This document shows, piece by piece, positions 8,023 through 16,570 of a DNA stretch of 37,728 nt. How positions within the stretch are numbered: the stretch's first letter is position 1; every line of letters starts with the position of its first letter. A program made the position numbers and the translations under genes. The stretch spans positions 1 through 37,728 of the forward strand of contig JAGGYV010000220.1 of assembly GCA_021162325.1 (NCBI GenBank), written 5' to 3'. Source of the DNA: Desulfobacteraceae bacterium. Its GTDB lineage: Bacteria; Desulfobacterota; Desulfobacteria; Desulfobacterales; Desulfosalsimonadaceae. The notes under the pieces are model-generated. The model was given only the letters and a program-made list of their open reading frames with translations, did not search any database and was not told the DNA's origin.

Positions 8023-9948
8023 TTAAAGGGCTTTGGCCATCACCTCGCCGATGATTTTGCTGAATCGGGCGGGGTTTTCAATTTTTCCGCCTTCTCCGAC
8101 AATTGCCAGATCATACAACAGGTTATAGTAATCTTTTAATGACTCATCGTCATTGTTTTTTTCAAAAATTGACTGGATCTTTTCCATCACCGGATGGCTG
8201 ATATTTAATTCGAGAATTCGTTTTGCGTCCGGCATGGACTGGCCGGAAGCCTTGAGCAGTTTTTCCATGTAGGCACTCATATCATAAGCATCCCCGGACA
8301 GACAGGAAACGGAATCCTTTAAATGGGAAGAGGGCTTAACTTCTTTGATTTTATCGTCAAGCTCGGATTTGATTTTTTCAAACAGAGTGGAAAATGATTC
8401 TTTCTTTTTTTCATCGACTTTATCCAGGCCAAGGTCGCCTTTTTCCGCACTTTTAAATTTCTTTTTTTCAAACTCAGGCAAAGACTGAATAACAAATTCA
8501 TCCACCGGATCAGTCATCAAAAGTACTTCAATATCTTTATCCTTAAGGGTTTCCAGGTGCGGGCTGTTGAGAATAGCGGCAAGGTTATCACCGGTTAAAT
8601 AATAGATGTCTTCCTGATCCGGTTTCATGTTGTTAACATAATCTTGAAGCGAAACCCATTTCCCGTCTGATTTTGTTGTTTTATAACGGGCAAGTTTTGC
8701 AATTTTTTCACGATTTCCCCAGTCAGAATGGATGCCTTCTTTGACGACCGCCCCGAATTCATTGTAGAATTTATCATATTCCGCCGCATCCATTTGATCC
8801 AATGTATCGAGGATCTTTTTGACCAGGTTTTTATGAATATTTTGGACCAAAGCATCGTGCTGGAGAATTTCACGGCTGATATTCAGATTTAGGTCCGGGG
8901 CATCGACAACACCCTTAATAAACCGAAGATATTCAGGAACCAGTTCTTTGCAGTCCTCCATAATAAAGACACGTCTGCAGTAAAGCTGAACCCCGTGTTT
9001 TCTTTCCGGCATAAACAAATCCATGGGTGCCTGTGATGGAATGTATATAAGCGCGCTGTACTCGGTCAGGCCTTCGAGTTTCAAATGGAGCTGGGTCAGC
9101 GGGGGATTCCAGTCGTGGCTGATGTGCGAGTAGAAATCTTTATATTCTTCTTCCGTCACATCCTTTTTATCCCTGCTCCAGATGGCCTTCATGGAGTTTA
9201 AGGTTTCTTCATTAACAACCGTTCCTTTTTTGACGGGCTTTTTGTCTTTATCCAGAACTTGTTTGCCTTCATCATCGGTTTCAAACTCGTCATGTTCCAC
9301 ATCCATGACAATAGCGTAGCTGACAAAGTCTGAATGTTTTTTAACAATATTTCGAATTGTCCATTCCTCGGTAAAATCCTGTTCATCTTTTTCTATTGCT
9401 TTTAATGATAAAATTACATCTGTTCCCCGCCTGTCTTTGGTTGTCGGTTCAATGGTATACGATCCGTCTCCGGTTGATTCCCATTGGGTTGCGGTCTCTT
9501 CACCGGCAGCCCGGGTGATGATGCTAATCTTATCCGCAACAATAAATGCACTGTAAAAGCCGACCCCAAACTGGCCGATGAGCTCGGGAGTTAATGTGTT
9601 CTTATTGTTGGACTTTTCCAGTGCCTTCATAAATTCGGCAGTGCCGCTTCGAGCAATGGTACCGATATTTTCAACCATTTCATCATAGGTCATACCCATA
9701 CCGTTATCGGATATGGTCAGGGTTTTATTTTCCTTATCCGGAGTGATTTTTATTTTAAAATCCGTATCGTTTCTCAGGATTTTGCTGTCGGTCTGGGCTT
9801 GAAAGCTGAGTCGGTCAATGGCGTCCGAGGAATTTGAAATTAATTCCCTTAAGAAAATTTCTTTGTTTGAATACAAGGAATTGATAATTAAATGCATGAA
9901 CTGCTTTACTTCGGTTTTAAATTCATGGGTTTGTTTTGTGCGTTCCAT
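8023..9948 (-). CDS. htpG: Molecular chaperone HtpG (bacterial Hsp90)
   Basis: An ATP-dependent cytosolic chaperone of 641 aa, the usual length. The GHKL ATPase domain shows ELISNSSDAIDRL, DNGMGMTYDEM, GTIARSGT and GQFGVGFYSAF within the first 135 residues. The middle domain carries the conserved NISREILQ segment. The start at 9948 has a consensus TAAGGAG site just upstream. A sigma32-like promoter lies about 70 bp upstream and a long hairpin follows the stop, so it is probably a single-gene heat-shock unit. Confidence 0.97.
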   Translation of the reverse strand: MERTKQTHEFKTEVKQFMHLIINSLYSNKEIFLRELISNSSDAIDRLSFQAQTDSKILRNDTDFKIKITPDKENKTLTISDNGMGMTYDEMVENIGTIARSGTAEFMKALEKSNNKNTLTPELIGQFGVGFYSAFIVADKISIITRAAGEETATQWESTGDGSYTIEPTTKDRRGTDVILSLKAIEKDEQDFTEEWTIRNIVKKHSDFVSYAIVMDVEHDEFETDDEGKQVLDKDKKPVKKGTVVNEETLNSMKAIWSRDKKDVTEEEYKDFYSHISHDWNPPLTQLHLKLEGLTEYSALIYIPSQAPMDLFMPERKHGVQLYCRRVFIMEDCKELVPEYLRFIKGVVDAPDLNLNISREILQHDALVQNIHKNLVKKILDTLDQMDAAEYDKFYNEFGAVVKEGIHSDWGNREKIAKLARYKTTKSDGKWVSLQDYVNNMKPDQEDIYYLTGDNLAAILNSPHLETLKDKDIEVLLMTDPVDEFVIQSLPEFEKKKFKSAEKGDLGLDKVDEKKKESFSTLFEKIKSELDDKIKEVKPSSHLKDSVSCLSGDAYDMSAYMEKLLKASGQSMPDAKRILELNISHPVMEKIQSIFEKNNDDESLKDYYNLLYDLAIVGEGGKIENPARFSKIIGEVMAKAL

Positions 9949-10017
9949 TTTGACTCCTTAAATGTCTATGTTCAAAATTGTGTAAATTATTACAGATTGG
10001 TGATTGATTTTTTTATA

Positions 10018-10045
10018 AAATGGGTGCGATTTTTGATTTGTCAAG
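10018..10045 (-). promoter_or_regulatory. Candidate sigma32 heat-shock promoter for htpG
   Basis: On the minus strand CTTGACA (10039-10045) is followed by a 13-bp spacer and ACCCATTT (10018-10025). The E. coli sigma32 pattern is CTTGAAA, 13-15 bp, CCCCATNT, so each box has one mismatch. It also reads as a sigma70 -35 (TTGACA), but with only an awkwardly spaced -10. No CIRCE element was found. Confidence 0.55.
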
Positions 10046-10144
10046 CCCCTTTGCTGAATCATCCCGGATAATTTGTGCATGGGGAATATGCGCAGGGGAT
10101 GAAAATGTTTTTGAATTATCTTTATTTTAAGGGTTGCTAAGTGC

Positions 10145-10310
10145 TGATGGCTTCGTAAAAAGTCCAAATTCTTTGTTGCGCTACATCCTTCGTCTCTTCA
10201 TGGTACGCTAAGTACGAATCATCACTCAGGATTTGCGCGCCTCGCCAATTTTAAGATTTGGTGGAACTTTTTTCTTTGCCATCGGAATCCGACTTTTTAC
10301 GAGTTTGTCA
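10145..10310 (-). mobile_element. MITE-like element family A, copy 1 (166 bp)
   Basis: Ends are TGA...TCA with 20-bp imperfect inverted repeats sharing a perfect CGTAAAAAGTC core. It is in the opposite orientation to the copies at 18093 and 37580. It is flanked by direct repeats AGTGC at 10140-10144 and 10311-10315, the expected mark of transposition. It is 13 bp longer than the other copies because of extra sequence in the middle. It encodes no protein. The 100 bp to its right, up to the rhomboid gene, hold nothing recognised. Confidence 0.8.
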
Positions 10311-10417
10311 AGTGCTAAAGATTTAAAAAATTATCCAGTGTTATCTTGTCGGCGATATGCTATAAACTTTTTATATTATTCCATTAATGACATTCTTAAA
10401 ATAATAACATCTCATGC

Positions 10418-11281
10418 ATGTATATTTTTTTTGAAAATTTAACCCAAAAACAGACAGACATATGTGTTCTGGTTCTGTCTTCATCAGCAGTGCCGCATCG
10501 GATCACGAAAAATAAAAACAGTTGGGATGTATGGGTCGGGGAGTCTCATTACGACCGTGCGCGTGAGGCAATGGCACTGTATTTTAAAGAGAATAGAAAT
10601 TCTCTTCCGGACTTTAGTGAAATAAATGTTGAGATTAAAAAAGACACAATCATTTCAGGTATTATCATATCCATTATGCTTTTGATATGGTATATACTGG
10701 TTCAAAATGCCGGTGACGCAAAAGAGATCATCAATCGGTTCGGCGCATCGGCGGTCAAAATACTTGACGGTGAATATTACCGGTCAGTGACCGCGTTATT
10801 GCTTCACAAAGATGAATTGCATCTTGCTGGGAATATGATCGGTCTTTTTATTTTTGGAACCGCTCTATGTTCAGTAACCGGCTGGGGAGCCGGGTGGCTG
10901 ATGGTTCTTATCAGCGGGGTTGCCGGCAACCTGATGAATGCATTTATGTATGAGAGTGCCCATGTTTCAATCGGTGCGTCAACCGCTGTATTCGGTGCGG
11001 TCGGCATTTTGGCCGGTTACCAGGGGTTTAAAAAAAAAAGAACACCGAAACGATTGAAAAGTGCATGGGTGCCCATAGCGTGCGGGTTGGCGCTCCTTGG
11101 ACTGCTCGGTTCCGGCGGCCCTGAAACCGATATCATGGCGCATTTGTTTGGATTTTTTTGCGGGATTCTGATGGGAAGTTTATATGCCCTGTTTATTAAA
11201 AAACCGCCTGGAAATTTTTTTCAATGCCTGTCTGCGGCGGGGATGGTGGTTATTGTTTATTGGGCCTGGTCGGCGGGATAA
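10418..11281 (+). CDS. Rhomboid family intramembrane serine protease
   Basis: A 287-aa membrane protease. A cytoplasmic N-terminal region (about 1-75) precedes several hydrophobic helices. The catalytic serine lies in GASTAVFG (Ser178) and the partner histidine in the last core helix (MAHLFGFFCG, His232). The HLAGN motif (His135, Asn139) supplies the oxyanion region. Rhomboids cleave membrane proteins within or near the bilayer. No good ribosome-binding site precedes the ATG at 10418, but an in-frame stop a few codons upstream rules out a much longer start. The HD-domain gene follows after 23 bp. Confidence 0.9.
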   Translation: MYIFFENLTQKQTDICVLVLSSSAVPHRITKNKNSWDVWVGESHYDRAREAMALYFKENRNSLPDFSEINVEIKKDTIISGIIISIMLLIWYILVQNAGDAKEIINRFGASAVKILDGEYYRSVTALLLHKDELHLAGNMIGLFIFGTALCSVTGWGAGWLMVLISGVAGNLMNAFMYESAHVSIGASTAVFGAVGILAGYQGFKKKRTPKRLKSAWVPIACGLALLGLLGSGGPETDIMAHLFGFFCGILMGSLYALFIKKPPGNFFQCLSAAGMVVIVYWAWSAG

Positions 11282-11304
11282 CATTTGATGGACAAGGACT
11301 GAAT

Positions 11305-11856
11305 ATGAAAAATATTGCAGCATTGCTGTTTGAGGCAAACATATTGAAAAATATTCCCAGGGCAGGGTTCCATTTTCTGGGAGTTGGAAAAGAGTCTGTG
11401 GCGGAGCATTCATTTAGTGCGACGTTTATCGCGTATGTGATGTCTATGATGGCGCCGGAAATTGATTCACTCCGGCTCATCACCATGTGCCTGATTCATG
11501 ATTTGCCGGAAGCCAGAATCGGGGATCAGAATTATGTACAAAAAAAATACGTGACCGCTGATGAGGAAAAAGCAGTCGCAGACGCTACCCGGCATCTTCC
11601 GTTTGGTCAATCCATGGCAGCTTTGATAACGGAATTTAACGAACAAATGTCCCCGGAATCAAAAATGGCCTATGACGCAGATCAGTTGTCGTTTATTATT
11701 GAATTGAAATCCATTGCCGACATTGGTCATAAAAGCCCGGATCAATGGTTGCCGGTGGTGCAGCAGCGTTTGAAAACTGATATTGGAAAACGACTGGCAA
11801 AAGAAATCATGGCAACCACTTGGGATGCATGGTGGATGGACACCTATGAAGAGTGA
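11305..11856 (+). CDS. HD-domain phosphohydrolase (YfbR/HDDC2-like)
   Basis: A 183-aa soluble protein with the metal-binding HD pattern: His35 (VAEHSF), His65-Asp66 (CLIHDLPEA) and a distal Asp in AYDADQL. This matches YfbR/HDDC2-type 5'-nucleotidases, which dephosphorylate deoxynucleoside monophosphates; substrate here is inferred. The ATG at 11305 is preceded by an AAGG site. An upstream frame from 11224 overlaps the rhomboid gene and is not used. It lies 23 bp after the rhomboid stop. Confidence 0.85.
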   Translation: MKNIAALLFEANILKNIPRAGFHFLGVGKESVAEHSFSATFIAYVMSMMAPEIDSLRLITMCLIHDLPEARIGDQNYVQKKYVTADEEKAVADATRHLPFGQSMAALITEFNEQMSPESKMAYDADQLSFIIELKSIADIGHKSPDQWLPVVQQRLKTDIGKRLAKEIMATTWDAWWMDTYEE

Positions 11857-11976
11857 ATTATATTGATTTTTTGGTAAAATAGCTATAAGTGACTATCTTT
11901 TTTTTAGATGTTTTTCATTCCTGTATATGAAATGGATTTTTAACAATCGATATAAACCAGCCAGAGTATTTTAATC

Positions 11977-12660
11977 ATGCGACTTCAGCTAAAAGAGATG
12001 GCAGCAGCTTTAAATATTACTCCCAACACTGTCGAACGATGGATCCGGCAGGGAAGAATTCCGGTTCGCATAAAGGAAAATACCTGTATTTTCAGCCTTC
12101 CATCGTTGCGGAAATGGGCGGATGCCAATAATCTGACATACACGCCGCCGGGTGCGGCAGTCCTGATGGCATTGAAAGAGAAGGCGGAGAATCTGCACAT
12201 TGCAATGGCGCGAGGGGGTGTCTATTATGATATTGAGGGCGAATCCGTAGCAGAAGTTATACGCGCAGGGGTGAATTGTATCACCTGTTTTGACACCCAA
12301 GGGCAAAGGCAAGCCCTGTATGACAGTTTGCTGGCAAGGGAAGAATTGATGTCCACCGGTATCGGAAAAGGCGTGGCAATCCCCCATCCCCGGACACCGC
12401 TGGATTATGGAGAAATTCCGGCTTTTATTTCCACCTGTTTTCTTAAAAACCCGGTGGATTATCAAGCGGTTGACCGCCTGCCGGTGTTTGTTTTATTTCT
12501 TCTCGTCTGCCCGTCTTCAAAGAGCCATCTTCATTTGCTGGCAAGGCTTTCGTTTTGTTTGAGGGATGAAGAATTTATACAATTTTTAAATCAACCACCA
12601 GCGTCGGCGGCTTTTTTTAAGAAAATTGAAGAATTGGACCAGCGGTTTGACGCACCTTAA
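11977..12660 (+). CDS. HTH (excisionase-type) fused to PTS EIIA domain
   Basis: A 227-aa fusion. Residues 1-50 are a MerR/excisionase-like winged helix (LKEMAAALNITPNTVERWIRQ...). Residues about 85-225 are a PTS EIIA domain of the fructose/nitrogen (PtsN) type, with the active-site His137 in GKGVAIPHPR and a second conserved His in SKSHLHLLARLS. EIIANtr proteins take phosphate from PTS-Ntr and regulate partners rather than sugar uptake. Here phosphorylation might control DNA binding, which is inference. No PTS partners are nearby. A structured repeat begins 10 bp after the stop. Confidence 0.85.
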   Translation: MRLQLKEMAAALNITPNTVERWIRQGRIPVRIKENTCIFSLPSLRKWADANNLTYTPPGAAVLMALKEKAENLHIAMARGGVYYDIEGESVAEVIRAGVNCITCFDTQGQRQALYDSLLAREELMSTGIGKGVAIPHPRTPLDYGEIPAFISTCFLKNPVDYQAVDRLPVFVLFLLVCPSSKSHLHLLARLSFCLRDEEFIQFLNQPPASAAFFKKIEELDQRFDAP

Positions 12661-12670
12661 AAGGCTTAGT

Positions 12671-12877
12671 CTCTTATCTCTGATTTTTGTGTTTTTTTGG
12701 CAAACTTTTTTAAAAACTCAAAAAGTATGAAGTGCCTAAAGTGATCTAAAGTGCCTAAAGTTGTGGACTGCGCTAAACGCGCGATCATTTTTAACATAAA
12801 AATTGAAAATGCCGAAGGCATTAACCATAACTTTAGCTCACTTCAAACTTTAGTTCACTTTTAATTTTTCCGGTTTA
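12671..12877 (+). repeat. Structured repeat family B, copy 1 (about 207 bp)
   Basis: Near-identical in layout to 36303-36508, in the same orientation. It contains direct CTAAAGT motifs near one side and inverted versions (ACTTTAG) near the other, with short inner palindromes around ACGCGCG and ATGCCGAAGGCAT. The transcript could fold into one long hairpin. It starts 10 bp after the HTH-EIIA stop codon. No protein is encoded. Confidence 0.8.
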
Positions 12878-12904
12878 GATAGTGAATATGTTGAAATTTA
12901 TATT

Positions 12905-14638
12905 GTGAAATTTATTAAAGGATTAAATATAGTACGATTTCCATCCCGATGGATTTTTTTTCGTTTTGACGATCGACTGCTTTTGATCAGTATCGGTGCG
13001 CTGGTGGGCTCATGCAGCGGCCTTGCAGCGCTCGCGCTGAATCGGGGGTTGATCGCCATGTTTGAGATGCTGGGGCATTACCGGCATTTGTGGTGGGCGT
13101 TTATTATGCCGGGAATCGGTGCTGCGTTGTCCTCTCTGTTTCTCGAAAAAATAATCAAAGAGGGTGCCGGACACGGCGTACCGGAAGTGTTATACAGCGT
13201 TTCCCGTTATGGCGGGCTGATGCGCTTTCGATCAAGCTTTTCTCGATTGATTTCAAGCTGTTTAACCATCGGCAGCGGCGGATCAGCCGGGCCGGAAGCA
13301 CCCGTGGTCATGAGCGGCGCGGCCATTGGTTCAAATATTGCTCAATTGTTTTCTTTAAATGACCGCCAGCGCGTCGCGCTTGTCGGCTGCGGCACAGCTG
13401 GCGCTGTGGCCGCAATTTTCAATGCGCCGATTGCCGGACTGGTGTTTACCATTGAGGTGATTATCGGCGAATGGTCAGCGTTGAATATTGTGCCGATTGC
13501 CGTTGCTTCAGTTTTCGGTGCCCAGGTCAGCCGGCTGCTGCAGGGTAATCAGATTGCGTTTACACATTTGCAATTTAATATTGATCCTGGCGATACCATT
13601 GCATGCCTGGGGCTTGCGGTTGTAACCGCCCTTGTATCTATCTTGTTGACACGGGCTTTAAGGTTGTCATATCGGGGCGCCCGTCATATTCATCTCCCGA
13701 TATGGGTGAAAGCAGCCATTGGCGGATGCCTGGTGGGGGGGATTGGTTTTTTTCTGCCGGATGTGCTCGGGGAAGGGTACCATTCAATTCAGGCGATGGT
13801 TGAAGGTACATTCTCCAATGGTTTGTTGTTTGTGGCGCTTCTGGTGCTTGCAAAGATCCTGGCGACTTCCTTTACCTTAGGCTGGGGTGGTTCCGGGGGT
13901 ATATTCGCACCCTGTCTGGTAATCGGCAGTTTTACCGGTTTGATGTATCATCGTTTTATTGAAATGTTATGGCCGGGGATTGCATGGGTCAATGAAGGAT
14001 GTTTTGCTTTGCTGGGTATGGCCGGCCTGATCAGCGGTATTCTTCAGGCGCCGTTGACCGGCATGTTTTTAATCGTTGAAATCACTGGCGGGTATGAAGT
14101 GATTCTGCCGTTGATTCTGGTTTCTGCAATTTCTACAACGCTATGCCATTCGTTTGAACCGGCCTCTTTTTATATGAAGGATCTGGTGGAAAAAGGCCAT
14201 TTTCTTCGTCCCCGGACAGATGCCCGGGTTCTTGCGGATTTGAGTGTCAGCGAGTTGGTTGAAAAGGACTGTATTATTGTTACCAAGGAGATGAAACTGG
14301 GGGATTTTGTAAAAATTATGCAAAAATCCCACAGAAATTTTTTTCCGGTGGAAGATGAAAACAGCCGGGAATTTCTCGGTTTGATCCACTTGGATGATAT
14401 CCGGGAATATCTTTTTGACCCATTATTTTATGAAACTGTTTTTTTAGAACAGATTATGGATACTCAGGTGCGGACAGTTGGCTTAGATGATGATTTGTCG
14501 GCTATTCTTGATCGCATGGATGCCGGTAATCTGTTCAGTATGCCGGTGGTTGCCAATAATCAGTTTGTCGGCATGATTTCCAAGGCGACGTTGCTGGATA
14601 AGTATCGTAATGAGCTGATTGTCCAGACGAATCATTGA
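12905..14638 (+). CDS. ClC chloride channel/transporter with CBS pair
   Basis: A 577-aa polytopic membrane protein. ClC motifs are visible: GAGHGVPEV (87-95, the GSGIP-type loop), GGSAGPEAP with the gating-type Glu131 (R to P and G to A relative to GREGP) and GGSGGIFAP (GxFxP-type). Two CBS domains occupy about 440-570 and probably sense adenine nucleotides. Whether it is a channel or a Cl-/H+ antiporter cannot be told. The start at 12905 is a GTG without a clear ribosome-binding site, so the N-terminus is uncertain. A UspA gene follows on the same strand, separated by a MITE-like element. Confidence 0.92.
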   Translation: MKFIKGLNIVRFPSRWIFFRFDDRLLLISIGALVGSCSGLAALALNRGLIAMFEMLGHYRHLWWAFIMPGIGAALSSLFLEKIIKEGAGHGVPEVLYSVSRYGGLMRFRSSFSRLISSCLTIGSGGSAGPEAPVVMSGAAIGSNIAQLFSLNDRQRVALVGCGTAGAVAAIFNAPIAGLVFTIEVIIGEWSALNIVPIAVASVFGAQVSRLLQGNQIAFTHLQFNIDPGDTIACLGLAVVTALVSILLTRALRLSYRGARHIHLPIWVKAAIGGCLVGGIGFFLPDVLGEGYHSIQAMVEGTFSNGLLFVALLVLAKILATSFTLGWGGSGGIFAPCLVIGSFTGLMYHRFIEMLWPGIAWVNEGCFALLGMAGLISGILQAPLTGMFLIVEITGGYEVILPLILVSAISTTLCHSFEPASFYMKDLVEKGHFLRPRTDARVLADLSVSELVEKDCIIVTKEMKLGDFVKIMQKSHRNFFPVEDENSREFLGLIHLDDIREYLFDPLFYETVFLEQIMDTQVRTVGLDDDLSAILDRMDAGNLFSMPVVANNQFVGMISKATLLDKYRNELIVQTNH

Positions 14639-14640
14639 TT

Positions 14641-14785
14641 TAACAGGCTGTTGAAAAACTATTGCGCTTGTCAATACGGCGTTAAAATTCGGCTCAAAGT
14701 GCTCATTTATAGACATAAACTCCGCTTTTTCGCCGAATTTTGCCTTGTCTTGACTGCGCTCATGACGTTTTTCAATAACCTGTTA
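14641..14785. mobile_element. MITE-like element family C, single copy (145 bp)
   Basis: Terminal inverted repeats of 19 bp match at 17 positions (left 14641-14659, TAACAGG...TTGAAAAAC; right 14767-14785). An inner inverted repeat, AAAATTCGGC at 14684-14693 against 14732-14741, adds to the hairpin. The TA at each end fits a TA target duplication as in IS630/Tc1-mariner elements, but this is not proven. It encodes nothing and lies between the ClC and UspA genes. Confidence 0.65.
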
Positions 14786-14843
14786 GAGAATCAGGTGTTC
14801 AGCCTTTTACCTGAATACCTTATCATTGAAGAGGTGAAGAATA

Positions 14844-15674
14844 ATGGAAACAAGATTGCTTCATATTTTTAGAAATACTCCCATCGGTCGGGAGGTGTTG
14901 CTTCAGTCAATGTATTTCTGCAAATCCATCGGCGTCCACCCGGTGATCTATATTCCTGAATTTATAAAGTTTCTAATGTATTTTGAAAAAGATGTGGTTC
15001 AGATTGATTTGGATGATTCCTATCTGATCGCTCCGGAAACCGCTTCGGCGCATGCGGTGGAAATTGTCCGTTCACAGGGATTGCCGGAACCGAATTTTAT
15101 TGAGCCGAAAAATTTTACCGCTTCCACCCTGCCGGACATTCCGGTCAATTTTGACTTTATGTGCTGTCCCCGGACAATCAGTGACCTTTCCTCAAAAATC
15201 GGGTTGGGTTATATCGGCCCGAGGGTCCGGCGGATCGTGCATTCGGCTAAGTTCCCGGTGCTCATTGTCGGAACGATATATAAGCCATGGAAATCAATAG
15301 GCGTTATGTTTGGCGGATCTGCCAATGCCATTAACGCATTTCGTCTGGGGGTTCGTATCAGTCGTTTATCCGGGCTGCCGATGAATGTTTACACGCAACT
15401 GGGAAAACATTCACCTGATTATTACAAGGATATTATCCAAAAGAATGATCTTACCTGGGACATGGAGCAGTATGTGCGGAACTGGGAGTTTTTTGACTCT
15501 GGTGAGTTCTCAGTCAACCTGTACAAAGTGCCTCATGATGCCCTTGTGGTTATAGGCGCTTATGGACACGGTGTTATCAAGGAAATGCTGTTCGGCAGCA
15601 CGATGGAAAAGGTGCAATCCATATTGCCCAACAATCTACTGATTGTCGGGCCGAAATATCAGGCTGCCATGTGA
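14844..15674 (+). CDS. Universal stress protein, UspA family
   Basis: A 276-aa protein, twice the length of a single Usp domain. The C-terminal half has the ATP-binding pattern G-2x-G-9x-G(S/T) in GAYGHGVIKEMLFGST, and the end (NNLLIVGP) is typical of the last beta strand. The N-terminal half is less typical and lacks an obvious nucleotide motif. A GAGGTG site precedes the ATG. Its stop overlaps the GTG start of the next membrane-protein gene, so the two are coupled. The ClC gene upstream suggests a role in ion or pH stress; this is inference. Confidence 0.85.
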   Translation: METRLLHIFRNTPIGREVLLQSMYFCKSIGVHPVIYIPEFIKFLMYFEKDVVQIDLDDSYLIAPETASAHAVEIVRSQGLPEPNFIEPKNFTASTLPDIPVNFDFMCCPRTISDLSSKIGLGYIGPRVRRIVHSAKFPVLIVGTIYKPWKSIGVMFGGSANAINAFRLGVRISRLSGLPMNVYTQLGKHSPDYYKDIIQKNDLTWDMEQYVRNWEFFDSGEFSVNLYKVPHDALVVIGAYGHGVIKEMLFGSTMEKVQSILPNNLLIVGPKYQAAM

Positions 15675-16132
15675 TTTATTACTTAATTACATTAATGTGG
15701 GCATTATTCGGATTTTTGTCCTGGTATTTTTCAACGTATATTTTTACATTTGTCATATCTCCGGCGGTTCCGGGTGCAATGGCGTTGATGCGGGAATGTA
15801 CATCGTCCAAAGTCTTGCAGGATCTGCATTTGATGGTCCTTTCCCACATATCCGACTATACTCTGGGGTTTTTATTTGCATTGATACTGGCCATATTTTC
15901 AAATTTTTCAAAAGTACGAATGGGTTTTTATATTTTTGCCATGAGTATTTTACCCATTTACTATCATGTTATCCAATTGATTGAATATAAAAGTTATTAC
16001 GCTGGATGGCCTTACTGGATATTTGCTTCGATCGGCATGGGATTTCTATCCATACTTATTTTTTCACCGTTATTTGCATTCACCGGTGGTGTTTTGGGAA
16101 AGGCTCTTAAGATGAGATGGCAGAACGTTTAA
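15671..16132 (+). CDS. Membrane protein with about four helices
   Basis: A 153-aa protein starting at a GTG that overlaps the UspA stop (ATGTGA), which implies translational coupling. Hydrophobic stretches lie near residues 4-33, 62-80, 84-104 and 114-142. No known family is recognised. It probably works with the UspA-like protein, inferred from coupling alone. Confidence 0.75.
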   Translation: MIYYLITLMWALFGFLSWYFSTYIFTFVISPAVPGAMALMRECTSSKVLQDLHLMVLSHISDYTLGFLFALILAIFSNFSKVRMGFYIFAMSILPIYYHVIQLIEYKSYYAGWPYWIFASIGMGFLSILIFSPLFAFTGGVLGKALKMRWQNV

Positions 16133-16208
16133 ATTATAAAAAATTCTTTTACCTGATTATTTAGGCAGGGATAAATCTTTTAAAATATACATTAAATAGG
16201 GGAATAAC

Positions 16209-16493
16209 ATGAAAAAATTGTTTAACGGTATTAAAGCGGCGAAATTAGGTACTGAGAAGATGCCTGCTGTTGTTTGCGTCCAGACAGAAGAAAGATCCAA
16301 AGAAGTGGCATCAATATTTGAAGCGCATGGATGGAAATATTCAATTGATTTGGCATCGGACAAACCCGAAGATATTAACGACTTGGAAATTCTGTTGAAT
16401 CCGCCCAAACAAACGAAAGCCGAAACGAAAATCGGCCGCAATGATCCCTGCCCATGTGGCAGCGGGAAAAAGTATAAAAAATGCTGTGGATGA
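16209..16493 (+). CDS. SEC-C motif metal-binding protein (PBPRA1643-like)
   Basis: A 94-aa protein ending in the SEC-C zinc motif (IGRNDPCPCGSGKKYKKCCG), the same type of site found at the end of SecA. The N-terminal part resembles the small PBPRA1643 family of SWIM/SEC-C proteins. An AGGGGA site precedes the ATG at 16209. A hairpin after the stop could end its transcript. The exact role is unknown. Confidence 0.85.
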   Translation: MKKLFNGIKAAKLGTEKMPAVVCVQTEERSKEVASIFEAHGWKYSIDLASDKPEDINDLEILLNPPKQTKAETKIGRNDPCPCGSGKKYKKCCG

Positions 16494-16504
16494 TGTAATT
16501 ATAC

Positions 16505-16538
16505 AAAAAAAACTCCGCTGGATTAATCCCGGCGGAGT
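16505..16538 (-). terminator. Intrinsic terminator of the rhlE-type gene
   Basis: On the minus strand a stem ACTCCGCCGG...CCAGCGGAGT (one G-U pair) is followed directly by eight T residues. It lies 30 bp after the helicase stop. The same stem may also serve the converging SEC-C gene, although there is no T-run on the plus strand. Confidence 0.85.
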
Positions 16539-16570
16539 CGTGTACCGATATAACTGATTCCGTTTCGTTT

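Noticed and set aside
10131..10320. TTGCTAAGTGC/AGTGCTAAAG near htpG as a CIRCE operator
   Set aside because: The two halves are target duplications around the family A element, more than 160 bp apart, and do not form the TTAGCACTC-N9-GAGTGCTAA pattern.
13308..13340. Loss of the gating glutamate in the ClC protein
   Set aside because: Aligning GGSAGPEAP with the GGxxGREGP form places Glu131 at the gating position, so it is retained.
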